A DNA stretch of 64,000 nt, from the NCBI GenBank assembly GCA_947085045.1, contig CAMTUU010000009.1, positions 62,001 through 126,000 of the forward strand, written 5' to 3'. The notes under the pieces were generated by a model. That model was given only the letters and a program-made list of their open reading frames with translations. It was not told the DNA's origin and did no database searches. Both the position numbers and the translations under genes were made by a program. The stretch comes from Pseudolysinimonas_A sp947085045 (GTDB lineage: Bacteria; Actinomycetota; Actinomycetes; Actinomycetales; Microbacteriaceae). The stretch's first letter is position 1; each line of letters opens with the position of its first letter. Shown in pieces: positions 1 through 7,754 of this stretch.

Positions 1-1344
1 GAGCGGATCGGCGGTACCCGGCTCGAACCCCGCGACGGGGTGGGTCGGCACAACGCGGAATCCCCCGCCTTCAGCCGGCTCGAGGAACGAGTACTCCGGC
101 AGCGCCGGGCCCGCGACGGCAAGGCGCTCCAGCAGCGAGTCCTTATTGCGCAGCAGTTCCCGGTAGCTCTCGTGGGCGACGACGTCGACCTGGTCGATCG
201 CGCCGATGCCGGTGCGCGTGCCGAACGGCAGGCGCAGCCCGCGGCCGAGGATCTGCTCGGTCAACGTCTCGGAGGCGAGGGCGCGCAGGCCGACGATGAC
301 GGCGATGTTGCGCACATCCCAGCCCTCCTTGAGCTTGTCGACGCTGACGATCGCGCGCACCGGCGAGTTGGCGGCTTCGACGTTGGTGAGGGCGGCGAGG
401 GCGTCGTCGGTGGACTGCGAGGTGACGAGCAGCACCTCCCCCTCGGCCGACAGGTGCGCGGTGAGGTCGGTCGCGACCTTCTCGGCGTCGGCGATCGTCT
501 GGCAGACGACGAACAGCACGGGATGGATGGCGGGAACGCCGAGCGCTGCGGCGTTCGCGAGCCAGGTGGCGTCCTTCAGAGCGCGCAGGTGGGTGGCGTC
601 GGCGAGCTGGGTGGCAGTGTCCTTGAGACCGTCCTGGCGGTAGACGATCACCGGGATCTTCACCAGCTGGTCGGCGATCGCGTGAGCGAGCGGGTACCGG
701 TAGATGACCTTGTCGAGGTCGGCGACGTCGGGAGTGGCGGTGAGCCCGATGAGCGCCCGCGGGGACAGGTCGGTGATGGCCGCCCGGAACGCCTTCGCCC
801 TCGTGTTGTAGACGTGGTGCTCGTCGGCGATCACGACGAGGTCGTCGGCGTCGCGCAGGTGGTCGTACAGCGCACCCCCGATGAACTCATCATCGACCCG
901 CGTGCGGCGGCTGGTGTTCGCGCCCGGGCTGATCAGCTGCTGCACGTTGAAGACGAACAGCTTGAGCTGGTCGGGGTCGTGCAGGGCGTCGCCGACCTGG
1001 CCGCGGGCGAAGTTCTCGGCCGTGATGAGCAGCGGCTCGATCTCGGCCCCGGGCACGTACTTGGTGCTGCCCGGGGTGAAGTTGGCGATCGTTTTGGTCT
1101 GGATGGTCGTGCCGGGCGTCACGAATAGGACGTTGCGCACACCGCTGCGCGCGAGGTAGTCGATGAGCGCCGCCGCCAGGTAGGTCTTGCCGACCCCGGT
1201 CGCCAGGTCGCAGACGTACTCTCCGCCGTCGCCGGGTTCGATGGCCTCGGCGACCGCGCTCAGCGCCTGCGCGTTCGGGCGCCGCAACGTCATCGCGGCG
1301 GCGATCTCGTCGACGAGCGCTTCGTCGTAGGGCACCCAGGTCAT
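1..1344 (-). CDS. Type III restriction enzyme Res subunit (DEAH helicase), 3' end beyond window
   Basis: About 448 residues are visible; the C-terminus lies off the left edge. The protein starts MTWVPYDEALVDEI and shows a Walker A (GVGKT, near residue 52), a DEAH-like Walker B (ADEHH, near 168), an SAT-type motif (LTATPD, near 193) and a motif VI arginine finger region (GRGLRLP) towards the visible end. This order is that of the superfamily 2 helicase domain of type III Res subunits, which translocate on DNA and cut after recognition by the Mod subunit; the nuclease domain would lie outside the window. Its ATG overlaps the TGA of mod (ATGA), so the two are translationally coupled. If mod is dead (see the next entry), Res has no specificity partner, unless the stop is an artefact. 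Confidence 0.85.
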   Translation of the reverse strand, partial: MTWVPYDEALVDEIAAAMTLRRPNAQALSAVAEAIEPGDGGEYVCDLATGVGKTYLAAALIDYLARSGVRNVLFVTPGTTIQTKTIANFTPGSTKYVPGAEIEPLLITAENFARGQVGDALHDPDQLKLFVFNVQQLISPGANTSRRTRVDDEFIGGALYDHLRDADDLVVIADEHHVYNTRAKAFRAAITDLSPRALIGLTATPDVADLDKVIYRYPLAHAIADQLVKIPVIVYRQDGLKDTATQLADATHLRALKDATWLANAAALGVPAIHPVLFVVCQTIADAEKVATDLTAHLSAEGEVLLVTSQSTDDALAALTNVEAANSPVRAIVSVDKLKEGWDVRNIAVIVGLRALASETLTEQILGRGLRLPFGTRTGIGAIDQVDVVAHESYRELLRNKDSLLERLAVAGPALPEYSFLEPAEGGGFRVVPTHPVAGFEPGTADPL

Positions 1345-2942
1345 CGGATCACCGACGTGCGCGCGGGGAACAGGTCGGTGGTGATGCGCACGAGGCGCGA
1401 GCCGGGGCGCAGATCGCGCAGCAGCGATGCGGCCCCGTCGGCGATCGCGAGCGCGGCCACGACCGCCGTCTCGCCCTCGTCGAGCGCGGCCACGACATCC
1501 TGCACCGCGACCGCGTCGGCGACTCCGTGCAGCACCGCGAGCATCGAGCGGCCCTTGCGCCCGGCGAACACCGCATGCTCGACCGGCGTATATCCGAGCT
1601 GCGCGGCCACCGCACGGGAGAGGATGCCGGGGTCGACCCCGTCGACGAGGTACGCGTCGCCGTCCTCCACCTGCCAGGTCGACGGAGCCACGCGCAGCTG
1701 GCGGAACCCGCCGCCGCCGGTCCAGCCGGCGCTCGCGGTGATGCCCCCGGGATCCTCACCGTTCACGACCTTCGTCAGGCGCGGGGCCGTGAACGCGTCG
1801 GCGGTGTTCTCCGAGAGCTCCGCCGTGACCCAGCGGCGGCCCATCTTGTGCGCGACCGCCGCCGTTGTACCGGAGCCGGCGAAGACGTCGACGATGATGT
1901 CACCAGGGTTCGATGCGATATGGATGACGCGTTCGAGGAGTCGTTCGGGCTTCGGGGTGGAGAACACTTCGCGTGCGGGGAGGCCGAACATCGCCTTGAG
2001 CTCGTTCTTCGCCTTGCGATTGCTGCCAGTTTCTTCGACCGAGCCCCACAGATTTGACGGCGGCAAAGCACCCTGCTCTTTGACGTAAGTCCGATAGACA
2101 ATCCGCGTGCCATCGGCGTTGAACCGAATCGAGCCTTCCGAGATCATGCGGACCATCGTCGATTTCTGCCAGCGCCAACCGTTCGGTGGATGCCTGATCG
2201 AGATGCCAGCCGGCGAGAGAACGTCGTACATCAGATTTTCGCGGGGATTGGGCGAGCCGAGGGGATTGCCGTCGAACCATGGGCCCCGCGGATCATTGTC
2301 AGGGTTTCGATAATGGCTCGACTGCTGCGCGTTACGTTCGACCCCGTTCGCCACCCAGCCCGGTCCGCTTCCGTAGATCACGATCATGTTGTGGTCGCTT
2401 GAGAAGCGTGAGTCGTCCTAGTTGCCAGTGTCTGCCGACCGCCATACGACCGTCGCGACGTAGGAGGCACGACCGAAGATCTCATCCATCAGCACCTTGC
2501 AGTACGCCATCTCGGCGTCGTCCAAGTGCACCCAGACCGACCCATCGGGGGCGAGCAGGTCGCGGATGAGCACGAGCCGCTCGCGCATCATCCCGAGCCA
2601 GACGGAATGCTCGAGCGAGTCGTCGTAGTGCTCGAACGCCTGGCCGGTGTTGAACGGCGGATCGATGTAGACCAACTTCACCTTGCCGCGGTACTCGGCC
2701 GCGTACTCCGGCGACTTCACGAGAGCGCGGAGGGCGTCGAGCGAGTCGCCGCGAATGAGGAGGTTGTCGTCGACCCCGCCGCTCACCTCGCCGACGCGCC
2801 CCGTGGCATCCGGGATCTCGTCGAGCAGCCGCACCTCGCGCGCCCGCGGATCGTCGCGGTCGACCCACTCGTAGCCGCCCTCGCCGTGGGAGAGCAGCGC
2901 GCGGTCTTTGTTCGCCCAGCTCAGCGTCAGACGGCCGGCCAT
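1341..2942 (-). pseudogene. Type III DNA methyltransferase Mod, interrupted by an in-frame TAG
   Basis: An adenine-specific methyltransferase frame of 534 codons starts at an ATG behind a strong AGGAGG. The first part (2418-2942) holds the catalytic DPPF motif (KLVYIDPPFNTG) and GSVWVHLDDAEM. The second part (1341-2417) holds the conserved NPDNDPRGPWFDGNPLGSP block, GLPPSNLW and the SAM-binding DVFAGSGTTAAVAHKMGRRW. The parts are in the same frame and separated only by TAG at 2418-2420, between ...WRSADTGN and DDSRFSSDHN. No base is gained or lost, so this is a nonsense substitution, not a frameshift; one change back to TAC or TAT would restore the frame. In the family a residue follows directly at this place. 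Possible explanations are a true inactivating mutation, amber readthrough or a base-call error. The SAM motif lies after the stop, so the truncated product should be inactive. Confidence 0.85.
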
Positions 2943-3058
2943 GGCACCTCCTGATCGCGCTCGGGCTCGCTCCGCCAGCGTATCGGGCGCCCTCCGACCT
3001 TTCCACGCGCCAGGGATGGCGGCGGCCCTGTGTTCGAATCTCTAGGTGTGCACAAGGG

Positions 3059-3087
3059 TTGCGTGTCGTCTCTATGTTCGGTATACT
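3059..3087 (+). promoter_or_regulatory. Sigma-70-like promoter for the DUF222/HNH gene
   Basis: TTGCGT (3059-3064), a 17-bp spacer and TATACT (3082-3087) form a good housekeeping promoter. The start of transcription would be near 3094, which rules out the GTG at 3046 and favours the GTG at 3148, preceded by GGGAG. Confidence 0.6.
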
Positions 3088-3147
3088 GGGCTTGCTCGTG
3101 CCGAGCTATTCGTACTGAATGACGAACTACGAACTGGGAGAATCGGC

Positions 3148-4464
3148 GTGAGCCTGCCTGTCGTTCCTGTGATCGGGGTCCCCGACCTCTCCGGGCTCGC
3201 GCGCGTCTCGCACGTCGACCTGATGAACGGGATGCGGCAGTGGGCCGCTCACGTGCGTTCCACCGAGAAGGTGGTGGCCGCGTTCGCGGGCGAACTCGAC
3301 CGGCGGTCCGGCCCCGACGCCGGGTACGAGGGCCTCGCGGCGAGCACCGGAGCTCGCGGACCCGAAGGGCTCGTCGCTCAGCTCACCGGCCGGTCGTCGC
3401 GCGACTCCCGCGACCTCGTCACAGTCGGACGCCTGATGGATGCCCCACCCGTCTGGCTCGCCGACGTCGCCAGCGGCGTCAGCGACGGCACCGTCTCGGT
3501 CGGTGCCGCGGCCGCGATCACCCTCGGATTGGGCTCGCCCTCCGCCTCCGTCGGAGCCGACGACCTCCTCGACGCCGCTCAGAAGTTGGCCGCCGAGTCG
3601 GGGCTCCTCCCGCCCGAGAAGGTCGCACGCCGTGCGCGTGAACTCCGCGATGAGATGGATGCCGCGGGCGTCGCCGACCGGGAATCCCACCTGCGCGAGA
3701 AGCGATTCCTGCGCCTCACCCCGCAGCCCGACGGCATGACCCGCATCTTCGGCATGCTCGACCCCGAATCCGCGGCCCTCGTCACTGACGCGATCGACTG
3801 CGTCACCGCGCCGCGGCGGCATGGACCACGCTTCGTCGACACCGCCGACAAGGCTCGTGCCGAGGCGATCGTGAACGACCCGCGCACCACCGACCAGCTC
3901 GCCCTCGACGCACTCGTCGAGATGATCCGCATCGCCGGGGCGGCCGACTCGGGGCGCGTGTTCGGCGTCCGAAAGCCTGCGGTGCGGGTGCACGTCGACG
4001 GAGCCGCCCTCGAGCGTCGCGAAGGGGCCGGGCATCTCGAAGGACAGACGGCTTCGGTGTCGATCGCCACGGTCGAACGCACCCTCTGCGCGGGCGGCTA
4101 CGTGCCGATCGTCTTCCACACCGACGGCCGCATCGACGCCGGGCACGCCCAGCGGCTCTTCACCGAACGGCAGCGCGTCGCCCTGGCCGCGATCTGGGGT
4201 GGATGCGCGCACCCCGACTGCGACCGCCCGCCCTCCTGGACCGAAGCCCACCACGCCAGGCCCTACTCGCACGGCGGACCGACGACGGTGGCCAACGGCA
4301 TCCTGCTCTGCCGCTTCCACCACATGCTCGTCCACAACCAAGGTTGGACGGTCGCCCCGCCCGAACGGTCGGGAGGGCTGTGGAAGATGATGCCGCCGCC
4401 GGGCAGCACCGCGCGGCATCCGGTGATCCTCATCAGCAAGAACCCCCTCCGGCGAACGGCGTGA
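3148..4464 (+). CDS. DUF222 / HNH endonuclease domain protein (13E12 repeat family)
   Basis: 438 residues from GTG 3148 (GGGAG eight bases upstream). The N-terminal two thirds is the helical DUF222 region typical of actinobacterial 13E12 proteins (LDPESAALVTDAID..., then RTTDQLALDALVEMIR near residue 250). The C-terminus carries an HNH nuclease fold: CAHPDCDRPPSWTEAHHARP, followed by GGPTTVANGILLCRFHHMLVH, with two cysteines plus HH as likely metal ligands. These proteins occur in many copies in Microbacteriaceae and Mycobacteriaceae; their role is not settled. It stands alone, between the broken R-M locus and the heme operon. An in-frame GTG at 3046 lies upstream of the promoter and was not used. 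Confidence 0.85.
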   Translation: MSLPVVPVIGVPDLSGLARVSHVDLMNGMRQWAAHVRSTEKVVAAFAGELDRRSGPDAGYEGLAASTGARGPEGLVAQLTGRSSRDSRDLVTVGRLMDAPPVWLADVASGVSDGTVSVGAAAAITLGLGSPSASVGADDLLDAAQKLAAESGLLPPEKVARRARELRDEMDAAGVADRESHLREKRFLRLTPQPDGMTRIFGMLDPESAALVTDAIDCVTAPRRHGPRFVDTADKARAEAIVNDPRTTDQLALDALVEMIRIAGAADSGRVFGVRKPAVRVHVDGAALERREGAGHLEGQTASVSIATVERTLCAGGYVPIVFHTDGRIDAGHAQRLFTERQRVALAAIWGGCAHPDCDRPPSWTEAHHARPYSHGGPTTVANGILLCRFHHMLVHNQGWTVAPPERSGGLWKMMPPPGSTARHPVILISKNPLRRTA

Positions 4465-4492
4465 TCGCGCGGCGGGAGAGCTCTGCGTGGGC

Positions 4493-4786
4493 TCAGCTCG
4501 CGGGCTTGCCCTCCGAGAGGTCGATGACGGCGACGCCGTTCTCGAGGTCGAGCAGCGGGTCACCCGGAGCGGGCGCCGGCGCCGGCAGCTCCGTCTGACG
4601 CTCCTGCTCCTGCAGCGCCTCCTGACGGTTGGGGGCGAAGAGACCGTCGATCGGGCCCATGATGTTGCCCGCCGAACGCATCCCGTCCTTCCCCTTCATC
4701 GAGAAGTCCATGAGCCCGGTGAGTTGCCCGATGACGCAGATCACGACGATCGCCGCCGGAATGGCCACCCACCAGATCCAGGTCAT
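4493..4786 (-). CDS. Small single-pass membrane protein
   Basis: 97 residues. One N-terminal membrane segment (WIWWVAIPAAIVVICVIGQLTGLM, residues 3-26), then a charged tail with an alanine-proline stretch (LPAPAPAPGD) and an acidic end. I do not recognise the family. It follows hmuV by 17 nt and could be the last gene of that operon. It also has its own signal: TATCCT six bases before the ATG and no Shine-Dalgarno, which suggests a separate leaderless transcript. Confidence 0.6.
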   Translation of the reverse strand: MTWIWWVAIPAAIVVICVIGQLTGLMDFSMKGKDGMRSAGNIMGPIDGLFAPNRQEALQEQERQTELPAPAPAPGDPLLDLENGVAVIDLSEGKPAS

Positions 4787-4803
4787 CGCGACAGGATACG
4801 GGC

Positions 4804-5559
4804 CTATCTCTCGGGAACGATGAGAGGCCGCCCGTCGACCTCGACCACGCGCACCGCGAGTCCGTAGACGGACGAGATCGCGGATGACGTCAGCACCGAC
4901 GCCGGCGGACCCACCGCGACCAGCGACCCGGCCGACAGCAGCGCGACGCGATCGGCCACGGCTCCGGCGAGCGACAGGTCGTGCACGACGACCACGACCG
5001 CGCGACCCTCGGCGGCCAGTGCACGCGCGATGCGGAGGACATCCTCCTGGTGCCGCAGGTCGAGCGCGGCGGTCGGTTCGTCGAGGAAGACGACGGGGGT
5101 GTCCTGCGCGAGCACCCGCGCGAGCGACACGCGTGCCCGCTCACCGCCCGACAGCTCGGTGAACCGTCGGTCGGCGAGATGCGTGACGTCGGCGAGCGCC
5201 GCAGCCGAGGTGATGACCGACGCATCCCGGGCGATCTCGGCCGTGCGGGTCCACGGCGCGCGCCCCATCGCGATCACGTCGCCAACGCGGAACGGGAACG
5301 ACAGCGCGTTGTCCTGCGTGAGCACCGAGCGGATGCGGGCCAGCTCGAGAGCCGAGAACGTCTGGATGTCGCGGCCCTCGACTTCGACGAGACCACTGGT
5401 CGGCGCGCGCTCCCCCGACAGCACGGAGAGCAGGGTCGACTTGCCGGCGCCGTTCGGCCCGACGAGCGCGAGCACCTCGCCGACCCGCACATCGAGTGAC
5501 ACGGAAGAGATGACCGGGCGGCCGTCGAGCTCGACTGAGAGGTGGGTTCCCGAGATCAT
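4804..5559 (-). CDS. hmuV: Heme/iron ABC transporter ATP-binding protein
   Basis: 251 residues. Walker A GPNGAGKSTLL (near 36), Q-loop in SVLTQDNALSFPF, signature LSGGERARVSLARVL (near 136) and Walker B VVFLDEPTAALD, followed by the switch histidine VVHDLSLAG. The FecE/HmuV subfamily is indicated by the pairing with a FecCD-type permease. ATG 5559 is chosen because it overlaps the permease stop (ATGA) and has GGGAGG six bases upstream; the ATG at 5565 is too close to that ribosome-binding site. It powers import of heme or a ferric siderophore through the neighbouring permease. No substrate-binding protein is adjacent; the hmuT-like lipoprotein at 31175-32269 is the best partner in the window. 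Confidence 0.85.
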   Translation of the reverse strand: MISGTHLSVELDGRPVISSVSLDVRVGEVLALVGPNGAGKSTLLSVLSGERAPTSGLVEVEGRDIQTFSALELARIRSVLTQDNALSFPFRVGDVIAMGRAPWTRTAEIARDASVITSAAALADVTHLADRRFTELSGGERARVSLARVLAQDTPVVFLDEPTAALDLRHQEDVLRIARALAAEGRAVVVVVHDLSLAGAVADRVALLSAGSLVAVGPPASVLTSSAISSVYGLAVRVVEVDGRPLIVPER

Positions 5560-6608
5560 GCCCATCCTCCCGACCGGCGACGCTGGCGCCAGAGGAGGAA
5601 AAAGAAGAACGGTCCGCCGACGAGGGAGGTCAGCATCCCGATCGGGAGTTCCGCGCCGGGGACGATCGTGCGCGCGAGCAGGTCGGCGGCGAGCATCAGC
5701 ACGGCGCCGCCGAGGGCCGAGAAGACGATCAGCGCACGGTGCTGCGGGCCGAGCAGCATGCGGACGACGTGGGGCACGACGAGTCCGACGAAGGCGATGA
5801 TGCCGACGAAGGCGACGGCGACTCCGGTGAGGAGCGCGACGACGACGATCGAGACGAGGCGCAGGCGTTCGACGTCGAGGCCGAGATGGCGGGCGTTGCG
5901 TTCACCGAGCGCGAGGAGGTCGTAGCGGCGACCCAGGACGATCGACACCGTCACCCCGATGATCGCGACGACGAGCACGACCAGCACCTCGCTCCAGAGG
6001 GCGCCGTTGAGCGAGCCGAGCTGCCAGAAGATGATCTGCTCGCGGCTGGCGGTGCTCGCCGCGAACAGGGCGAAAGCGAGACCGGCGCCGGCGAACGCGT
6101 TGACCGCGATGCCGGTGAGCAGCAGGGTGACCACCTCGGTACGTCCGTTGGCGCGGGAGACGAAGTACACGAGCAGGGTGGCGAGCAACCCGCCGGTGAA
6201 CGCGAAGAGGGCGATGGCGTAGTCGCCGAACGCGGTGAGCCCGAGCACGATCGCGGTCGCCGCACCCAGGGCCGCCCCCGACGAGACGCCGACGACACCG
6301 GGCTCGGCGAGCGGGTTGCCGAAGATCGCCTGCATGACGGCACCGGCCGCGGCGAGCGCCGCCCCGACGACGATCGCCATCACGATGCGCGGGAACCGCA
6401 CGAACTGCAGCGCCGACTGGGTGACCTCATCCTGCGGCTGCCACGGATTCGGGATGCCGATCGCCCGCAGGAATCCGCCGACCACCTCGCCCGGGTGCAC
6501 CGGCAGTTGCCCGAGCAGAGCGGAGGCCAGGATGCCCGCGACGAGCAGGGCCCCCAGCGAGAGGGCGACGACGAGTTTGCGCACGGTCAGGGGACCCGGT
6601 AGAGCCAC
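5556..6608 (-). CDS. hmuU: Heme/iron ABC transporter permease, FecCD family
   Basis: 350 residues with about nine to ten hydrophobic segments. FecCD hallmarks include RFPRIVMAIVVGAALAAAGA and NPLAEPGVVGVSSGAALGAA near residues 70-110, and GIIAFVGLVVPHVVRMLLGP near 265. The latter is the cytoplasmic coupling region that contacts the ATPase. Two starts are possible: GTG 6608, overlapping lplA by 22 bp, or GTG 6584, just after the lplA stop; neither has a clear Shine-Dalgarno. Third gene from the end of a tightly packed minus-strand operon. Confidence 0.85.
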   Translation of the reverse strand: MALPGPLTVRKLVVALSLGALLVAGILASALLGQLPVHPGEVVGGFLRAIGIPNPWQPQDEVTQSALQFVRFPRIVMAIVVGAALAAAGAVMQAIFGNPLAEPGVVGVSSGAALGAATAIVLGLTAFGDYAIALFAFTGGLLATLLVYFVSRANGRTEVVTLLLTGIAVNAFAGAGLAFALFAASTASREQIIFWQLGSLNGALWSEVLVVLVVAIIGVTVSIVLGRRYDLLALGERNARHLGLDVERLRLVSIVVVALLTGVAVAFVGIIAFVGLVVPHVVRMLLGPQHRALIVFSALGGAVLMLAADLLARTIVPGAELPIGMLTSLVGGPFFFFLLWRQRRRSGGWA

Positions 6609-7636
6609 TCGTCGGTGCCGAACTTGGTCTCGACGAGCTCCGTCGCGCGGGCGAGCTCGAACTCGGTGAGCGCGCCCTCGGTGAGTCCGTGCAGGCCGCG
6701 GAAGGTGCCGATCATCTTCTCGATGATCTCCTCGCGGGAGAGTCCCGTCTGCGACCTCAGGGGATCCACCCGCTTCGCGGCCGACTTGGTGCCCTTGTCG
6801 CTGAGCTTCTCGCGGCCGATGCGCAGCACCTCGGCCATGCGGTCGCCATCCATGTCGTACGCCATCGTGACGTGGTGCAGCACGCCGCCGTTGCCGAGGC
6901 GCTTCTGCGCGGCACCGCCGATCTTGCCGGTCGGGCTCGCGATGTCGTTGAGTGGAACGTAAGAGGCCTCGATGCCGAGGTCGCGCAGCGACTGCACCGC
7001 GAACTCGTCGAAGAACGCGTACGAGTCGGCGAACGACATCCCCTGAACCAGGTCGGCGGGGGCGTAGATCGAGTAGGTGACCGCGCCCGCGGGTTCGATG
7101 AACATCGCGCCGCCCCCCGAGATGCGGCGGGCGACCGGGAAGCCGTACTTCGTCGCGTTCTCAGGGTCGACCTCGTTCTGCACCGACTGGAAGGAGCCGA
7201 TGATGACCGCGGGCGACGCCCAGTCCCAGAACCGGATGGTCGGGTTGCGGCGGCCGTCGCCGACCTCCTCGGCGAGCACCTGGTCGAGCGCGAGGTGCAT
7301 GAGCGGGTCGAGCGGCCCGGGGCGGACGATCTCCCACTCGTAGTCGGCCCAGGAGGTCGCGCGCTGCAGCGCCCGGCGCACCGTGGTCGCGACGGCCTCG
7401 GCCGAGAAGCCGAGCATCGTCGTGCCCTCGGGGAGAGCGGCGGTCACGGCGGCGGCGATGCTCCGCGCGTCGGACTCGACCGGGAGTCCGGTGAGCGCGG
7501 CGTCGATCGCCGGCAGGGCTTCGTCGGGTTCGAGGAAGAAGTCGCCCGAGACCCGCACGTCGGTCAGACGGCCGTCGGACACCGAGAGGTCGACGACGAC
7601 GAGCTTGCCGCCTGGGACCTTGAACTCGCCGTGCAC
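6587..7636 (-). CDS. Lipoate-protein ligase A-like protein (biotin/lipoate A/B ligase fold)
   Basis: 349 residues. Residues 1-100 resemble the small accessory domain that in classical LplA is C-terminal (KVPGGKLVVVDLSVSDG, DFFLEPDEALPAIDAAL). The catalytic domain follows from about residue 105, with the lipoate-ligase blocks FWDWASPAVIIGSFQSVQNEV, RRISGGGAMF and the lysine in GKIGGAAQKR. The domain order is therefore reversed relative to E. coli LplA. The expected reaction is ATP-dependent attachment of lipoate or octanoate to E2/GcvH lysines; the real substrate is unproven. It is the first gene of the operon with hmuUV, which is unexpected. The GTG start has TAGGCT seven bases upstream and no Shine-Dalgarno, so it is probably leaderless. 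An iron-box-like sequence overlaps this promoter. Confidence 0.75.
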   Translation of the reverse strand: MHGEFKVPGGKLVVVDLSVSDGRLTDVRVSGDFFLEPDEALPAIDAALTGLPVESDARSIAAAVTAALPEGTTMLGFSAEAVATTVRRALQRATSWADYEWEIVRPGPLDPLMHLALDQVLAEEVGDGRRNPTIRFWDWASPAVIIGSFQSVQNEVDPENATKYGFPVARRISGGGAMFIEPAGAVTYSIYAPADLVQGMSFADSYAFFDEFAVQSLRDLGIEASYVPLNDIASPTGKIGGAAQKRLGNGGVLHHVTMAYDMDGDRMAEVLRIGREKLSDKGTKSAAKRVDPLRSQTGLSREEIIEKMIGTFRGLHGLTEGALTEFELARATELVETKFGTDEWLYRVP

Positions 7637-7655
7637 GAAGGTCAGCCTAATCGGG
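7637..7655 (-). promoter_or_regulatory. DtxR/IdeR-like iron box over the lplA-hmuUV promoter
   Basis: On the minus strand the 19-mer CCCGATTAGGCTGACCTTC matches about 12 of 19 positions of the actinobacterial iron-box consensus as I know it (TTAGGTTAGGCTCACCTAA). It covers the -10 (TAGGCT, 7644-7649) and abuts the start codon. It shares AGGCTGACCTT with the site in front of hmuT, which supports joint iron control. Moderate match only. Confidence 0.45.
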
Positions 7656-7657
7656 CA

Positions 7658-7693
7658 TTAACAGAGGGACACCCGTCGGCATCCCTCTGTTAA
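7658..7693. repeat. Perfect 12-bp inverted repeat between lplA and helR
   Basis: TTAACAGAGGGA (7658-7669) and TCCCTCTGTTAA (7682-7693) are exact complements around a 12-nt loop. It lies between two divergent genes, so a terminator role is unlikely. Its left arm covers the region where the -35 of the lplA promoter would fall. A dimeric regulator binding site is the most natural reading; the regulator is unknown. Confidence 0.6.
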
Positions 7694-7710
7694 AGAGTAT
7701 GCGCCGGGGT

Positions 7711-7729
7711 GGGGCTTGCCGCAAGGGGC
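7711..7729 (+). promoter_or_regulatory. Candidate rifamycin-associated element (RAE) upstream of helR
   Basis: GGGGCTTGCCGCAAGGGGC with central arms CTTGC/GCAAG around one base closely resembles the 19-bp rifamycin-associated element known upstream of rifamycin-response genes in actinomycetes. It ends 25 bp before the helR GTG. The TTGCCG inside it (7716-7721) could act as a -35 with CAGACT (7741-7746) as -10, placing the element on the promoter. The consensus is recalled, not searched. Confidence 0.7.
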
Positions 7730-7754
7730 CCCGTGTGGGCCAGACTCGACCCTC

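Noticed and set aside
3046..3147. N-terminal extension of the DUF222/HNH gene to GTG 3046
   Set aside because: It lies upstream of the -35/-10 pair at 3059-3087 and has no ribosome-binding site; GTG 3148 has GGGAG.
7716..7754. Earlier start of helR
   Set aside because: It would begin within the RAE-like element; HelR proteins begin at SAFxLPDRL, which matches GTG 7755.
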